A stretch of DNA of 64,000 nucleotides from Hyphomicrobium denitrificans ATCC 51888 (GCF_000143145.1 NC_014313.1:868001-932000), one strand, 5' to 3'. Positions 53,432 to 62,386 are shown, counted from the stretch's first letter. Translations and numbers: made by a program. Notes: a model not told the origin generated them from the sequence alone.

Positions 53432-54772
53432 ATGTTGGGTGGAAGGGCGGAGCGCGCCGATCGTGGTGCGGTGATCGTGACCGTGCACGGCACGAACGAT
53501 GCTGCACCGGAGGATGACGGCGGCCGCTGGTGGCAGAAGGGCTCTCCTTTCACCGAGCGTCTTGTCGGTGAGCTGGCGCAGCGGGGCATCGCGGGCGCCG
53601 AGATCGTGCCGATGCACTGGTCCGGCGCGAATTCGGACTATGACCGGCTGACCGGGTCGGCGAACCTCGCGCGCTTGCTGCACCGGCTCGACAAGGACGG
53701 CCGGCCGCACGCCGTCATCGCGCATAGTCACGGTGGAAACGTCACGCAGGAAGCGCTCGCGCAGACGTCGCGCGCCGGACGCCGCGGCGGAGTCGTGTCG
53801 TTCGGAACGCCGTTCTTTACGCGGCGTCTCAAAGCCGTACCGCTCGCCATTGCGCTGTTTCAGATCGTCATGGGTGCGGTCGTCGCTCCGATCATGGTCT
53901 GGTATCTCATTTCCATTCTCGGCGAAGGCACGGACAAGATCATCGAGACGATCGTCGTGTTCGGCGGTCTGCTTGCGCTTTCGCTGTGGAGCTTCGTCGC
54001 TGGCGTGCGCAAGATCTTTCATCGCGCCTTCGCAATGCGGCGGTTCGCGAAATCGATGTCGCCGAAGGATTGGCTGGTGATCCATAGTCCGCGCGACGAG
54101 GCCATGCGCTTGCTCGAGCAGGCGGCTGTCCTGTCGCCGCACTACGTCAAGACGGAAGCTGCCGTGCGCGCATTGACGGCGTTCGCGGCGCTCGCGGGTG
54201 TCGTGGTGACGACGGCGGTCTTCCTGCTCTACGGCGGCTATTTCCTGAGACCGATCATCGACAAGATTTCTGCCGGAGAGTTCGGGCTCGGCATGGCGGC
54301 CGATTTCACGTTTCTCCTGCTGGTGCCGGTCGTCTACGGCGCGGTCTTTCTGCTTATCGCCGGGCTGGCGCGAGCCGGTGGTGGATGGCTTTATGCCAAG
54401 GTTTTGAGTTCGGCCATTCATGGCGGCGTGCTCGGCGCGGCGTTCGGCGACGATGGCCGTTTCAAGCTGACGGGCATTCGCCGTCTTCCCCCATATCTCA
54501 GCGAAGCTAAAGAGCAGCGTATCGATGCGCTGAGCTTCGGCGGTGTGGACGATGCGGCCGTGTTCGTGGCGGCGCAGAAACTTTATGACAGCATCGTTGC
54601 AGCGGAAGGCCCGGAAGGTGGCATCACCGATGCCGACACGATGTGGAAGCGTCTGAGCGATGCGCTCTATCACAATGCCTACATGCGTGATGACGGTGTG
54701 ATTGCGGTCGTTGCCGATCATCTTGTCGATGCCTGGGGAAGAAAAGGCGCCGTGCGTGAAATTAATCCTTGA
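53432..54772 (+). CDS. alpha/beta hydrolase with transmembrane segments
   Basis: A 446-residue protein combining a lipase-like head and membrane helices. The oxyanion motif VTVHGTND (about residues 16-23) and the nucleophile elbow AHSHGG (about 99-104, serine flanked by histidines) identify an alpha/beta hydrolase. Two hydrophobic pairs follow, at about 145-195 and about 245-310. The C-terminal soluble domain is unfamiliar. The active serine may sit at the membrane face, suiting a lipid or acyl substrate; this is inference. A ClpP-like membrane protease gene follows. Confidence 0.75.
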   Translation: MLGGRAERADRGAVIVTVHGTNDAAPEDDGGRWWQKGSPFTERLVGELAQRGIAGAEIVPMHWSGANSDYDRLTGSANLARLLHRLDKDGRPHAVIAHSHGGNVTQEALAQTSRAGRRGGVVSFGTPFFTRRLKAVPLAIALFQIVMGAVVAPIMVWYLISILGEGTDKIIETIVVFGGLLALSLWSFVAGVRKIFHRAFAMRRFAKSMSPKDWLVIHSPRDEAMRLLEQAAVLSPHYVKTEAAVRALTAFAALAGVVVTTAVFLLYGGYFLRPIIDKISAGEFGLGMAADFTFLLLVPVVYGAVFLLIAGLARAGGGWLYAKVLSSAIHGGVLGAAFGDDGRFKLTGIRRLPPYLSEAKEQRIDALSFGGVDDAAVFVAAQKLYDSIVAAEGPEGGITDADTMWKRLSDALYHNAYMRDDGVIAVVADHLVDAWGRKGAVREINP

Positions 54773-54866
54773 TCGAGCTTTTTTGAGCCGACACGTCTCG
54801 CCGGGCCATACATAACGCAGACCACAGCGGGATCGGATCGTCGCGAATGGCGCGCAGCAAGCGAAG

Positions 54867-55736
54867 GTGAACACCTTGTCGAATGTCATCGTTCGGAATT
54901 GGCGAGGTGACTGCGCTTTTTGGGCGAGCCTGCTGGCGTGGACGATCGTTCTGCCGTTGCTCGTCTATACGATCGTGACGTTCTGGTTGACGCAGTGGTC
55001 GCTGCAGGACACGCCGGTCTCGCGGATGGTTCAGGGCGGGCTGGGATTCCTGGTCATCGGCATCGTCGCCATCTGGCAATTCGTCGGCATGTGGCGGGCG
55101 AGTACGGCTGAGAAAAACCCCGGCAGGTGGGGCTTGACGCGGTGGTTCGCGCGCGGCGTCGCGACGCTGATCGGGGCGGCGGGTCTGCTTTTGCTGATCC
55201 CTTTTCCGCCCGGCATGATCTCGCTCTACAAAGATGCCACCGATCAGGATTGGGTCGGCCTGCAGGGCCACACGGTGTCGGTCAACGACAAGACTCTTGA
55301 GATCAAGGGCTATCTGTCGTGGGGCGTTCTCGGCGAAGTCTCTCGCGCACTCGCGGCGAACCCCGAGATTGAAACCGTTCTGCTGAACAGTCCCGGCGGA
55401 CACGTAGGCGTCGGCACGCGGCTGCATGATCAAATCAAATCGCATTCGCTTGCAACCTATGCTGACGAGTTGTGTGCAAGCGCATGCACGCTCGCGTTTC
55501 TCGGTGGCAATCCTCGCACGATACGCAAGGGCGCCAAGCTTGGCTTTCACGCGGTCGGCGGAGAGAGCGCCAATTCGATCGGAGCGGGCACCGATAAAAT
55601 CCGGGCGCTGTATCAGGCAGCCGAGATTCCGGACGCCTTCATCGAGCGGGTGTTTGCGACGCCGACAACCAGCGCCTGGTATCCCAATCAAAACGAGTTA
55701 ATCGGGGCTCACGTCGTCACGGACGTCGTTCGCTGA
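54867..55736 (+). CDS. membrane-anchored ClpP-like serine protease (COG3904-type)
   Basis: A 289-residue protein with three or four N-terminal helices (to about residue 117) and a soluble ClpP/crotonase-fold domain. This has VLLNSPGGHVGVGTRLHDQI, the presumed nucleophile serine in CASACTLAFLGG and a histidine in KLGFHAVGG. The domain faces the periplasm by analogy with related NfeD-linked and COG3904 proteins. GTG 54867 or TTG 54876 (GAAGG eight bases upstream) could be the start. It follows the membrane hydrolase gene. Confidence 0.78.
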   Translation: MNTLSNVIVRNWRGDCAFWASLLAWTIVLPLLVYTIVTFWLTQWSLQDTPVSRMVQGGLGFLVIGIVAIWQFVGMWRASTAEKNPGRWGLTRWFARGVATLIGAAGLLLLIPFPPGMISLYKDATDQDWVGLQGHTVSVNDKTLEIKGYLSWGVLGEVSRALAANPEIETVLLNSPGGHVGVGTRLHDQIKSHSLATYADELCASACTLAFLGGNPRTIRKGAKLGFHAVGGESANSIGAGTDKIRALYQAAEIPDAFIERVFATPTTSAWYPNQNELIGAHVVTDVVR

Positions 55737-55783
55737 TGCGTTAAAGGCAACGGGCTTGCTCGGCGCAGATTGAAGCGCCTAGT

Positions 55784-56107
55784 CTATTTGTTCGCCGGTT
55801 GACACTTCGCGCCGTTGGCTTGCGCGGTTTTGATCAGATCCTTGGACGTCGCGATGATCGCGCTGATCTTGCCGCGGGCGAGAGCGAACGGTGCGCTGCC
55901 AACGTCATAGTCGCGGATGGGCTCTGCTCCGAGCGTCTCGGCAAGTGCGCAGCCGGCGTCCGAATAACACGCGACCGTCGTGTCGGGGCCGGGTGGGTCA
56001 TCCTTGGGATTGGTGCAGATCGTTTCGACGGCAGGTTCCGCTGCAATGGCGGGCTGAGCGAATGCCATGCCGGAACAGACCATCAGCATGCAGACGAGCG
56101 ATCTCAT
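55784..56107 (-). CDS. small exported hypothetical protein
   Basis: A 107-residue precursor with a signal peptide (residues 1-23, cleavage near AIAAE). The mature part has four cysteines (ETICTNP, VACYSD, GCALAE, AKCQPANK), probably forming two disulfides, and the segment DYDVGSAPFALARGKISAI. No family is recognised. GAGGGA precedes ATG 56107. Confidence 0.66.
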   Translation of the reverse strand: MRSLVCMLMVCSGMAFAQPAIAAEPAVETICTNPKDDPPGPDTTVACYSDAGCALAETLGAEPIRDYDVGSAPFALARGKISAIIATSKDLIKTAQANGAKCQPANK

Positions 56108-56183
56108 GATTGTCCCTCTTGGCGCTTTCAGGCGAGGAGCCTCGGACGCTCAACACTTACAAGTCTTGTGAGGTTAGGGAAGG

Positions 56184-56402
56184 TCAGGCGCCGTCGACGA
56201 TGCGATCAATTTGGAAAAGCGGTTTATATTTGCGGGCAACGAGCGTCACGCGCGCGCCGACCGGCACCGGCCGGTAGCCGCTGGTGACCAATGGGACGGT
56301 CACGCCGCTGTCGGTCAGCAGTTCGCCGTAGTCGCTTCGCCAAACCTTGACGATGCCGGAAAAGACCTGCGCCTCATCCTCAAGCGGTGCGCGATCCTGC
56401 AT
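56184..56402 (-). CDS. small hypothetical protein (OB-fold-like)
   Basis: A 72-residue basic-to-neutral protein with strand-rich sequence: FSGIVKVWRSDYGELLTD and VPVGARVTLVARKYKPLFQI resemble the beta strands of a cold-shock/OB fold, but no RNP motifs are visible, so binding is a guess. AGGA precedes ATG 56402 by seven bases, which supports expression. Confidence 0.6.
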   Translation of the reverse strand: MQDRAPLEDEAQVFSGIVKVWRSDYGELLTDSGVTVPLVTSGYRPVPVGARVTLVARKYKPLFQIDRIVDGA

Positions 56403-56872
56403 GTCTCATCCTTTTGCCGAACGGGGGTGCGGTTCCTTGAGGAACGTGCACGCTTGAACTCATGAGGGTGCTGCGAAGGCCGGGGACAGCCCGGCGGCTA
56501 CAGATGCGGCGTTTGCCATATCCGCATTCGATCGCGGCCGGTCGCCTCAAGGCGATGCGGGCTCATGGGATGGAGGGTGCGTCGATTGACGTTCATATTG
56601 GGTACCTCGCGGCGCGATCCGGTCGCGCGTTCCGCTAGGAGCAAGGCCGTGCCGGCCCGCAGTCCCATTCCAAAGGCTTAACAGAAGCGCGCTGCTGTTA
56701 GTTGCCGCGCTCCATCGCCGACATAACGTGCCCGGAGCATGCAAGGCAACAGCAATTCGCGGGTTTGACGGCCGATGCAAGGCGTTGCCCGCCCTTGTTT
56801 TGTTATGATCACCGCCGTAGAAATACAGTTGCACCGATACGTTTTCGGCCGCGACGCAAGAAAGGAATGCTC
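56403..56872. other. 470-base divergent intergenic region with two inverted repeats
   Basis: No gene is supported. GTTCCT-TG-AGGAAC at 56432-56445 is a perfect dyad just upstream of the small minus-strand gene. GCCGGG (56479-56484) pairs with CCCGGC (56490-56495). I checked for a cobalamin-riboswitch B12 box and did not find one. Confidence 0.4.
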
Positions 56873-57415
56873 ATGCACGACAGTTTGGATCGCTTTTCGG
56901 GAAGCACGATTGTCATGATCATTCTGGTGTCGGCTCTCAGCGTCCTGGGCAGCCTCGCCTTCGCGTGCGCGGCGCCTTTGGCGGCAATCGCGGCGTTTGC
57001 AGCGCTTGTGATGGGGCGGACGACGGGCCTGGCTCTCGTCGCCACGGCGTTGCTTGCCAATCAGCTCGTCGGTTTCGGAGTTCTGCATTACCCGCAAACG
57101 GTGGACACGTTCGCCTGGGGCGCGGCGATGGGCATCTCGGCGCTGATCGCGTTCTTTGTTGCGCACCTCGTCGTCGAGCGCCTGCAAGGCCGCTCGCCCA
57201 TGCTGACGGTGCCTCTCGCGTTCGCCGTCGCGTTTGCGACGTATCAGATGGCGCTGTTCGTGACCGGCTATCCGCTCGAGGGTTCCGAGGCGACGCTGTC
57301 GGCCGATGTCGTCCGCCGCGTTTTCGAAGTCGACTTCGTCGCCTTCGGAGCGTTGCTGGTTCTGCAGTGGGCATGGACGATGGCGCGCGGCGCTACCTCG
57401 GCAAAGCACGCCTAA
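56873..57415 (+). CDS. polytopic membrane protein of unknown function
   Basis: About 180 residues with five hydrophobic helices, starting at ATG 56873 with AAAGGA six bases before. The first helices are Ala/Leu-rich; later helices contain VGFGVLHYPQTVDTFAWG and FVTGYPLEGSEATLSADVV. The layout resembles small S-component-like transporters, but I cannot assign a ligand. It ends before a hairpin-containing gap and the aminotransferase. Confidence 0.68.
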   Translation: MHDSLDRFSGSTIVMIILVSALSVLGSLAFACAAPLAAIAAFAALVMGRTTGLALVATALLANQLVGFGVLHYPQTVDTFAWGAAMGISALIAFFVAHLVVERLQGRSPMLTVPLAFAVAFATYQMALFVTGYPLEGSEATLSADVVRRVFEVDFVAFGALLVLQWAWTMARGATSAKHA

Positions 57416-57661
57416 ACGACGCGATCCGTTTGGGGCGAAGGTGGCGGGAGCTCCAGTCTTCCGCCAACCGACCTTCGGCTCGCTCTCTCCAATCTCGCTC
57501 GCTTGTCAAATTGAACGGCGGTCAATCAATGGCCGCCGCCATCGAATCGTTGGATATTGCGCGCCAGCGAGCACGTTGCGCAGTCCCTCGACCGGTCACA
57601 TGCAGCCACGCTGATCGTCGCGCGCCGATGGCGGCCCGCAAAGGCCGAGAGGACTGCATTC

Positions 57662-58804
57662 ATGGCGATCCAGCTGTTCGTCCCGACGTTCGATGTCGAG
57701 GCTTGCCTCGGCGAGATTCGCGAATGTCTGGAAAAAGGATGGACCGGCGCCGGCTTCAAGACGATCGCGTTCGAAGAGGCTTGGAAGAGCTATAGCGACC
57801 TTCCGCATGCCCATTTTCTCAATTCGGCGACGAGCGGCCTGCATCTGGCGCTCGACATCTACAAGGAGCAGCACGGCTGGTCGGACGGCGATGAGGTTAT
57901 CACCACGCCGATCACGTTCGTCTCGACTAACCACGCGATTTTGCATGCGAACCTGAAGCCGGTGTTCGCCGATGTTGACGCGCACCTGTGTCTTGATCCG
58001 GATGACGTCGAGCGCAAGATCACGCCGCATACGCGCGCCGTCGTTTTCGTCGGGCTTGGCGGCAATACGGGCCAGCTCTCGCGGATCGCGGAAATTTGCA
58101 CGCGGCATAAGCTCGTCCTCGTGCTCGACGCGGCGCACATGGCGGGGACGAAGCTCAACGGCGAGACGCCGCGCGGAGACGTGACGGTCTATTCGTTCCA
58201 GGCGGTCAAGAATTTGCCGACAGCGGATGCCGGCATGATCTGTTTCGCCGACGAAGACTTCGATGCGCTGGCGCGCCGGAAAAGCTGGCTCGGGATCAAC
58301 AAGGATACGTACGCGCGAGCCGCCGATGCGTCGGCCTACAAGTGGCAGTACGAGGTTGAATCCGTCGGCTACAAGTATCACGGCAATTCAATCATGGCCG
58401 CGATCGGGCTGGCGCAGTTGCCTCATCTTGATGCGCACAACGCGCGTCGCCGGGAGATTGCCGCTCTTTACGACAAGGGTTTCGCAGGGCGCGCGGAAAT
58501 CGCAACCGTGCCGACGGCGGCCGGATGTTTCTCGTCGCGGCACCTGTATCAAATCCTGATCGATGATCGCGAAAAACTCATCGCGGACTTGAACGCGCGC
58601 GGCATCAACACGGGCGTTCATTACCGCAATAACCTCGATTATCCGATGTTTGCTGATCAGCACGCGGCTTGTCCCAAGGCGGCAAGGCAGTCGCAGCATG
58701 TGTTGTCTCTGCCTTTGCATCCGCAGCTTTCAGATGGCGACGTGTCCCGGGTCGTCGAAGCCGTGTGCACGTGCGTTGAGACCAGGCTCGAGCGGGCGCT
58801 CTGA
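57662..58804 (+). CDS. DegT/DnrJ/EryC1/StrS family aminotransferase
   Basis: A PLP enzyme of 380 residues starting at ATG 57662 with GAGAGGA upstream. Family features are FLNSATSGLHLALDIY, DEVITTPITFVSTNHAI, VLDAAHMAGT and the PLP lysine K183 in FQAVKNLPTADAG. These enzymes transaminate keto-sugar nucleotides for aminosugars of surface glycans. The next gene encodes an acetyltransferase, so the pair could make an N-acetylated aminosugar. Confidence 0.9.
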   Translation: MAIQLFVPTFDVEACLGEIRECLEKGWTGAGFKTIAFEEAWKSYSDLPHAHFLNSATSGLHLALDIYKEQHGWSDGDEVITTPITFVSTNHAILHANLKPVFADVDAHLCLDPDDVERKITPHTRAVVFVGLGGNTGQLSRIAEICTRHKLVLVLDAAHMAGTKLNGETPRGDVTVYSFQAVKNLPTADAGMICFADEDFDALARRKSWLGINKDTYARAADASAYKWQYEVESVGYKYHGNSIMAAIGLAQLPHLDAHNARRREIAALYDKGFAGRAEIATVPTAAGCFSSRHLYQILIDDREKLIADLNARGINTGVHYRNNLDYPMFADQHAACPKAARQSQHVLSLPLHPQLSDGDVSRVVEAVCTCVETRLERAL

Positions 58805-58813
58805 GTGGATGCC

Positions 58814-59371
58814 ATGAGCGGAGGCGCCGGAAAGAGCATGGCGAAGCCGGTCATACCGTCGGAGCTTCTTGTTGACGACGCCGTTCATCTGACGCCGATC
58901 GGTGCCGATGACCTCGAAATGATGCGGGCGTGGCGCAATCGCGACGACATCCGGATCTGGTTCAATGACGGACGATTGATCGAGGCGGCGCAGCAGCAAG
59001 CCTGGTATCGCGCTTACATCGAAAATCCGTCCGACGTGATGTTCATCGTCCGGCGCGCGGCCGACGAGCTGCCTGTCGGCACCATCGCAATTTATCAAAT
59101 CGATCTCGACGCAAAGCGAGCGGCGGTTGGGCGCTTGATCATCGCGGAGGGCAGGGGCGGAGGCCTCGGATACGCCGCGCTGTTCCGCGCGTGCCTTGCG
59201 GCATTCGAAGGGTTGGGCATCGAGACGCTGGAAAGCGAGGTCAAGTCAGGAAACGATGCGGCGCTGCGCATAAATCGTGCCGTCGGTTTCCGGCCCAGCG
59301 GGGACGCGTCGGATGAGCCGATCAGAATGCAGCTTAGGCTGGAATTTGTCCTGCCGCGCAACCGGGTTTAG
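58814..59371 (+). CDS. GNAT family N-acetyltransferase
   Basis: About 185 residues with RimJ/PseH-like GNAT features: VHLTPIGADDLEMMRAWRNR, the acetyl-CoA loop AEGRGGGLGYAALF, and ESEVKSGNDAALRINRAVGF. It starts at ATG 58814, or at GTG 58805 right after the aminotransferase stop. Coupling to the DegT-type enzyme suggests it acetylates the amino group made there, as in PseH or WbjB-type pathways. This function is inferred from context. Confidence 0.85.
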   Translation: MSGGAGKSMAKPVIPSELLVDDAVHLTPIGADDLEMMRAWRNRDDIRIWFNDGRLIEAAQQQAWYRAYIENPSDVMFIVRRAADELPVGTIAIYQIDLDAKRAAVGRLIIAEGRGGGLGYAALFRACLAAFEGLGIETLESEVKSGNDAALRINRAVGFRPSGDASDEPIRMQLRLEFVLPRNRV

Positions 59372-59555
59372 CCTTCGGGCGTTGCGACTTGGGCTTGCCT
59401 GACTATTCGATTGCGTGTTCACTGACTGTCGCTAGAGGCGTGCTTTCGTAAATCTCCATTCTCAAGATCAGACACCACAAATTGTCCGCGTTCAACACCG
59501 CTTGGTGACGTTTGCTCCGCGCCACGCTTTCCTTGCGGGTATTCAGGAGGGATCG

Positions 59556-60167
59556 ATGAATAAGCTCACCGCGCGCGAGTTTCTTATCGGCATTCTGGTC
59601 ATTGTCTGCATTGCAGTTTCGCGACCGCATTCAGCATCCGCTCAATCGATAGATGAACTCGCCACCGTTTGCGCCGGCTGTCACGGCGAGAACGGCGTTC
59701 CAATCGACAAAACCATTCCGAATATCTGGGGGCAGAAACGCTATTACCTGCTGAATCAGATGCGCCTATTTAAAATCGGGCATCGCAAGAACGAGCAGAT
59801 GGCTCCGATCGTCGAACCTCTCAGCCAGACCGACATGGAGGCGCTTGCGACGCACTTTTCAAACTTGCCCTGGCCGGATTTGCAGCAGCCGGCCGCAGCG
59901 GATGACGTCAAGGTGAAGGCGCGTGCAGCGCTCAATCCGTTGAATTGCAGAGGATGTCACCAGGAGCATTATCAGGGCGATATGGTCAGGCCGCGCCTCG
60001 CCGGGCAGCAGGACGAATATCTGCTCAAGACGATGACGGACTTTCATACAGGTGAGCGCAATACTTACCCGGGCATGGTTGCGTTGATGAAGTCCATCGA
60101 CGAGGGCGAGATCAAATCTCTCGCAACATACCTTGCAGGATTGAAGCTGCCGGAGCATCCCAAGTAA
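59556..60167 (+). CDS. diheme cytochrome c (c4-like)
   Basis: A 203-residue periplasmic cytochrome. A signal peptide (1-30) precedes two heme-binding sites, CAGCH at 39-43 and CRGCH at 131-135, in two similar halves. Methionine ligands are likely in NEQMAPIVEPLS and TYPGMVALM. AGGAGGG precedes ATG 59556. Class I diheme cytochromes carry electrons to terminal oxidases or from dehydrogenases. It is an isolated gene with its own terminator. Confidence 0.9.
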   Translation: MNKLTAREFLIGILVIVCIAVSRPHSASAQSIDELATVCAGCHGENGVPIDKTIPNIWGQKRYYLLNQMRLFKIGHRKNEQMAPIVEPLSQTDMEALATHFSNLPWPDLQQPAAADDVKVKARAALNPLNCRGCHQEHYQGDMVRPRLAGQQDEYLLKTMTDFHTGERNTYPGMVALMKSIDEGEIKSLATYLAGLKLPEHPK

Positions 60168-60247
60168 GCGGCTGATAGCCGTAGCGATAGGATTAATTCG
60201 CAGCTATTGCGCGGCTCTCCCACTCCGCAACATTTCACGAAATTTCA

Positions 60248-60284
60248 GACCCGCCGTGCAAGTTGAACGGCGGGTCATCTTTTT
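60248..60284 (+). terminator. terminator of the diheme cytochrome c gene
   Basis: GACCCGCCG (60248-60256) pairs with CGGCGGGTC (60268-60276) and is followed by ATCTTTTT. Confidence 0.88.
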
Positions 60285-60351
60285 GCCCCGAAGTCCCTGA
60301 TTTCTTCGTCGCCAGCGGGATATCGACAGAAAATGAGACGGAAGGGTCGTC

Positions 60352-61161
60352 ATGTCGGTTCCGCTGCGCTCGTCGGCTTTCGAAACGTATTCGATCTATG
60401 ACGAGGATGATCTTTACACCACGGAATTCGAGTTGGACGCCGGTGAGAGAATTGGCGGTCCTGTCGCGCGCGCGAATGACGTGCTTGCGTGGTGTACGTC
60501 GCTTGCGATTATCGTTGGCGGCGCCTGGGTTTTTACGCACGATGACGGCGCGCTGCTGAGGCGTATGCCGGATTTGGCCGCACGCGTTTCAAGCGCGATT
60601 GCAGGCTTGATTCCGGCGTCTGCGGTTCCTGATGAAATCGTCGCGAGCCGGCCTCTGGTGTCGGCGTTGCAACAGCCGCCGCAGGCCGTAGAGGCTCCCG
60701 TGCCATTGCCAGAGGCAACGCCAGTCACGGAAGCGCCTCCCATCAAATCGGAGCCGATGGAGTCTCCTGCTGCGAATACGCCGAGCGAGTCCGATGCTGG
60801 TTCGCCGGACGCCTATCGCGCGCGCGCGGAGGCCGTCGGGCTCAATCCGGATATTTCACGGTCGCTTTTGATGCGGTTTTCCGCGCGGGATTTTGAGAAC
60901 GCGCGCATCGCGATCGAGCGTGCGGTGGCTAAGACGCCGGACGGCGGCGTCTTCGTGTGGCCGCGTCAGCGCAAGCCGAAGGATGCGCTGTTCCAGGTGA
61001 AATTCGTCGAGGGTGCAGGGCCGGATTGCCGGAGGTATGTCGTCACCGTCACGATGGACAACTGGACGACGACGGCGTCGCCGATGGAAAAATGCGGCGT
61101 TCCCAAAATCGGAGCGCAAGTGGCAGCCAATGCCAGCAAGCAAAAACGCGCGAAGCCGTAG
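60352..61161 (+). CDS. membrane-anchored hypothetical protein
   Basis: 269 residues. An acidic N-terminal segment (EDDLYTTEFELDAGE) precedes one transmembrane helix (about residues 45-62). A Pro/Ala-rich linker (about 100-155) leads to a C-terminal periplasmic domain (about 160-260) with ISRSLLMRFSARDFENARIA and two cysteines (DCRR, EKCGV). No family is known to me. ATG 60352 is supported by GGAAGGG upstream. Confidence 0.68.
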   Translation: MSVPLRSSAFETYSIYDEDDLYTTEFELDAGERIGGPVARANDVLAWCTSLAIIVGGAWVFTHDDGALLRRMPDLAARVSSAIAGLIPASAVPDEIVASRPLVSALQQPPQAVEAPVPLPEATPVTEAPPIKSEPMESPAANTPSESDAGSPDAYRARAEAVGLNPDISRSLLMRFSARDFENARIAIERAVAKTPDGGVFVWPRQRKPKDALFQVKFVEGAGPDCRRYVVTVTMDNWTTTASPMEKCGVPKIGAQVAANASKQKRAKP

Positions 61162-61185
61162 TCTAACGGCATCTCGCGCGTTTTT
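61142..61185. terminator. bidirectional terminator between convergent genes
   Basis: AAAAACGCGCGA (61142-61153) and TCGCGCGTTTTT (61174-61185) form a perfect 12-bp stem with T5 on either strand. An inner GCCGT/ACGGC stem (61155-61159, 61166-61170) extends it. The left arm overlaps the plus gene's last codons. Confidence 0.92.
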
Positions 61186-61203
61186 CGTGACGTTCGATAA
61201 GTC

Positions 61204-61500
61204 TCAGAGCTTGCAGAGCGTCGCCGATCCGCGACATTCCCAGCCGACGCTGCCCGGCGCGCACTGGTACGAGCGCTTGCCGAACGTGTAGCCGGGCGTC
61301 GTGCCGCTCGAAATGTACGTGAAGTAGATGCTCCAGTCGGTGGACTGCAAGAGCATCGCGTCGACCTGGAACTTGGCGAGGTCTTGCGTGAGCGCGTCGC
61401 CAACTGCCGCTTTCTTGAAGCACGACTTTGCCTCGGCCGGAGTGCCTGCTAACGCGCCGGCGAGCAGGCCGGCTGCCATCATGAGAGGAACCTGGCGCAT
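61204..61500 (-). CDS. small exported hypothetical protein with paired cysteines
   Basis: A 98-residue precursor starting at ATG 61500, with AGGAG nine bases upstream. A signal peptide (1-22, cleavage near AEAKS) precedes a mature part with four cysteines: SC at the start, SYQCAPG, WECRGS and TLCKL. The segment TQDLAKFQVDAMLLQSTDW parallels TLDLAKFMSNAALKNS in the product of 37010-37270, suggesting a paralogue. The function is unknown. Confidence 0.68.
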   Translation of the reverse strand: MRQVPLMMAAGLLAGALAGTPAEAKSCFKKAAVGDALTQDLAKFQVDAMLLQSTDWSIYFTYISSGTTPGYTFGKRSYQCAPGSVGWECRGSATLCKL

Positions 61501-61656
61501 GTGCTGAAACTCCTGTGAGTTGCGCAATCGGGTTTAAGGCGCCGAACCTGCCACACGAGTTTGACGATCACAGACAAATTTGCGGCCGTGCGTGCAGATT
61601 TCCACTGCATCGCGTCTTTGGTGCATCGCACGGACGTGCTTCGGCCAGACGGCTCG

Positions 61657-62046
61657 TTAGCCGTTCGGCTTCTGCAGGATAATCCGCCCGCGTGATTTCC
61701 GTCCTCTGTTCCCCGTGCCGGGCGTCGCCTTGCGAACGACCGGCGTGACGATGCGAACCGGTTTCGGTGGCGGCGGCACGATCGAGGGCAGGCCGGCGGC
61801 ATTGCCGTTGCTCACCGCCCCGCCCGTGCCGCTTCCCAAAAAGCCTGAGTCCGGCGTGATCAATGGATCCGGCAATAGCGTCGGCCCCCGACGATCGACC
61901 GGCGCCGAAACAACGCCCAGTCCGCGCACGCGGGGGCCGGACGCCGATTCATACGCCAAGGCAGATGATGAAAAAGGCATCACGCTGAGCGCAAGGCCGG
62001 CAACGCTCAGGTGAACTGCATACACAAACGATTTGGCGGGAGGCAT
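61657..62046 (-). CDS. exported proline/glycine-rich hypothetical protein
   Basis: 129 residues from ATG 62046 with GAGGAAG upstream. The signal peptide (1-31, cleavage near ALAYE) precedes a low-complexity mature chain of Gly, Pro, Ser and Val, with PSIVPPPPKPVRIVTP and a basic end (RGRKSRGRIILQKPNG). No domain is visible. It is divergent from aceE across 340 bases. Confidence 0.6.
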   Translation of the reverse strand: MPPAKSFVYAVHLSVAGLALSVMPFSSSALAYESASGPRVRGLGVVSAPVDRRGPTLLPDPLITPDSGFLGSGTGGAVSNGNAAGLPSIVPPPPKPVRIVTPVVRKATPGTGNRGRKSRGRIILQKPNG

Positions 62047-62386
62047 GGTCAGACTTCCTCGCTCGATGGGCGCTGTTCGCGACGCACGTTTGACCAAGGT
62101 CTGCGCGGGATGCCCCGGCGTCAATGCTTTTCGTCGCTGCGTTGCAATCGGCGGGCGTACCGAACGGCATGGAGCGAGTTACGATTTTTCAACCTGAACT
62201 GAAGACCTGATCCTTCAGAGAGCCTGCCTGCCTTACTATCTAAGAAAGAGGCGGTTCGCTCCGGTCGCTGGGCTGATGCGTTGGCGCATTTGCAAAGTTA
62301 ACGACTCGAACTCAAATGTCTCTGATGGGTTTAATAAAGTATGGCCGTTGCGCCGCAAATGCCAAGGAATGGCGACAAGGAATGTC
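62047..62386. promoter_or_regulatory. divergent region upstream of aceE
   Basis: 340 bases without a supported gene. An AT-rich TTTAATAAAG at about 62330-62339 lies 50 bases before the aceE start and is the best -10-like element. AAGGAA six bases before ATG 62387 is the ribosome site. Confidence 0.4.

Noticed and set aside
56403..56872. Possible cobalamin riboswitch upstream of a small membrane protein gene
   Set aside because: The leader has hairpins and GC-rich stems, but no B12 box or the conserved core of that riboswitch could be found on either strand.
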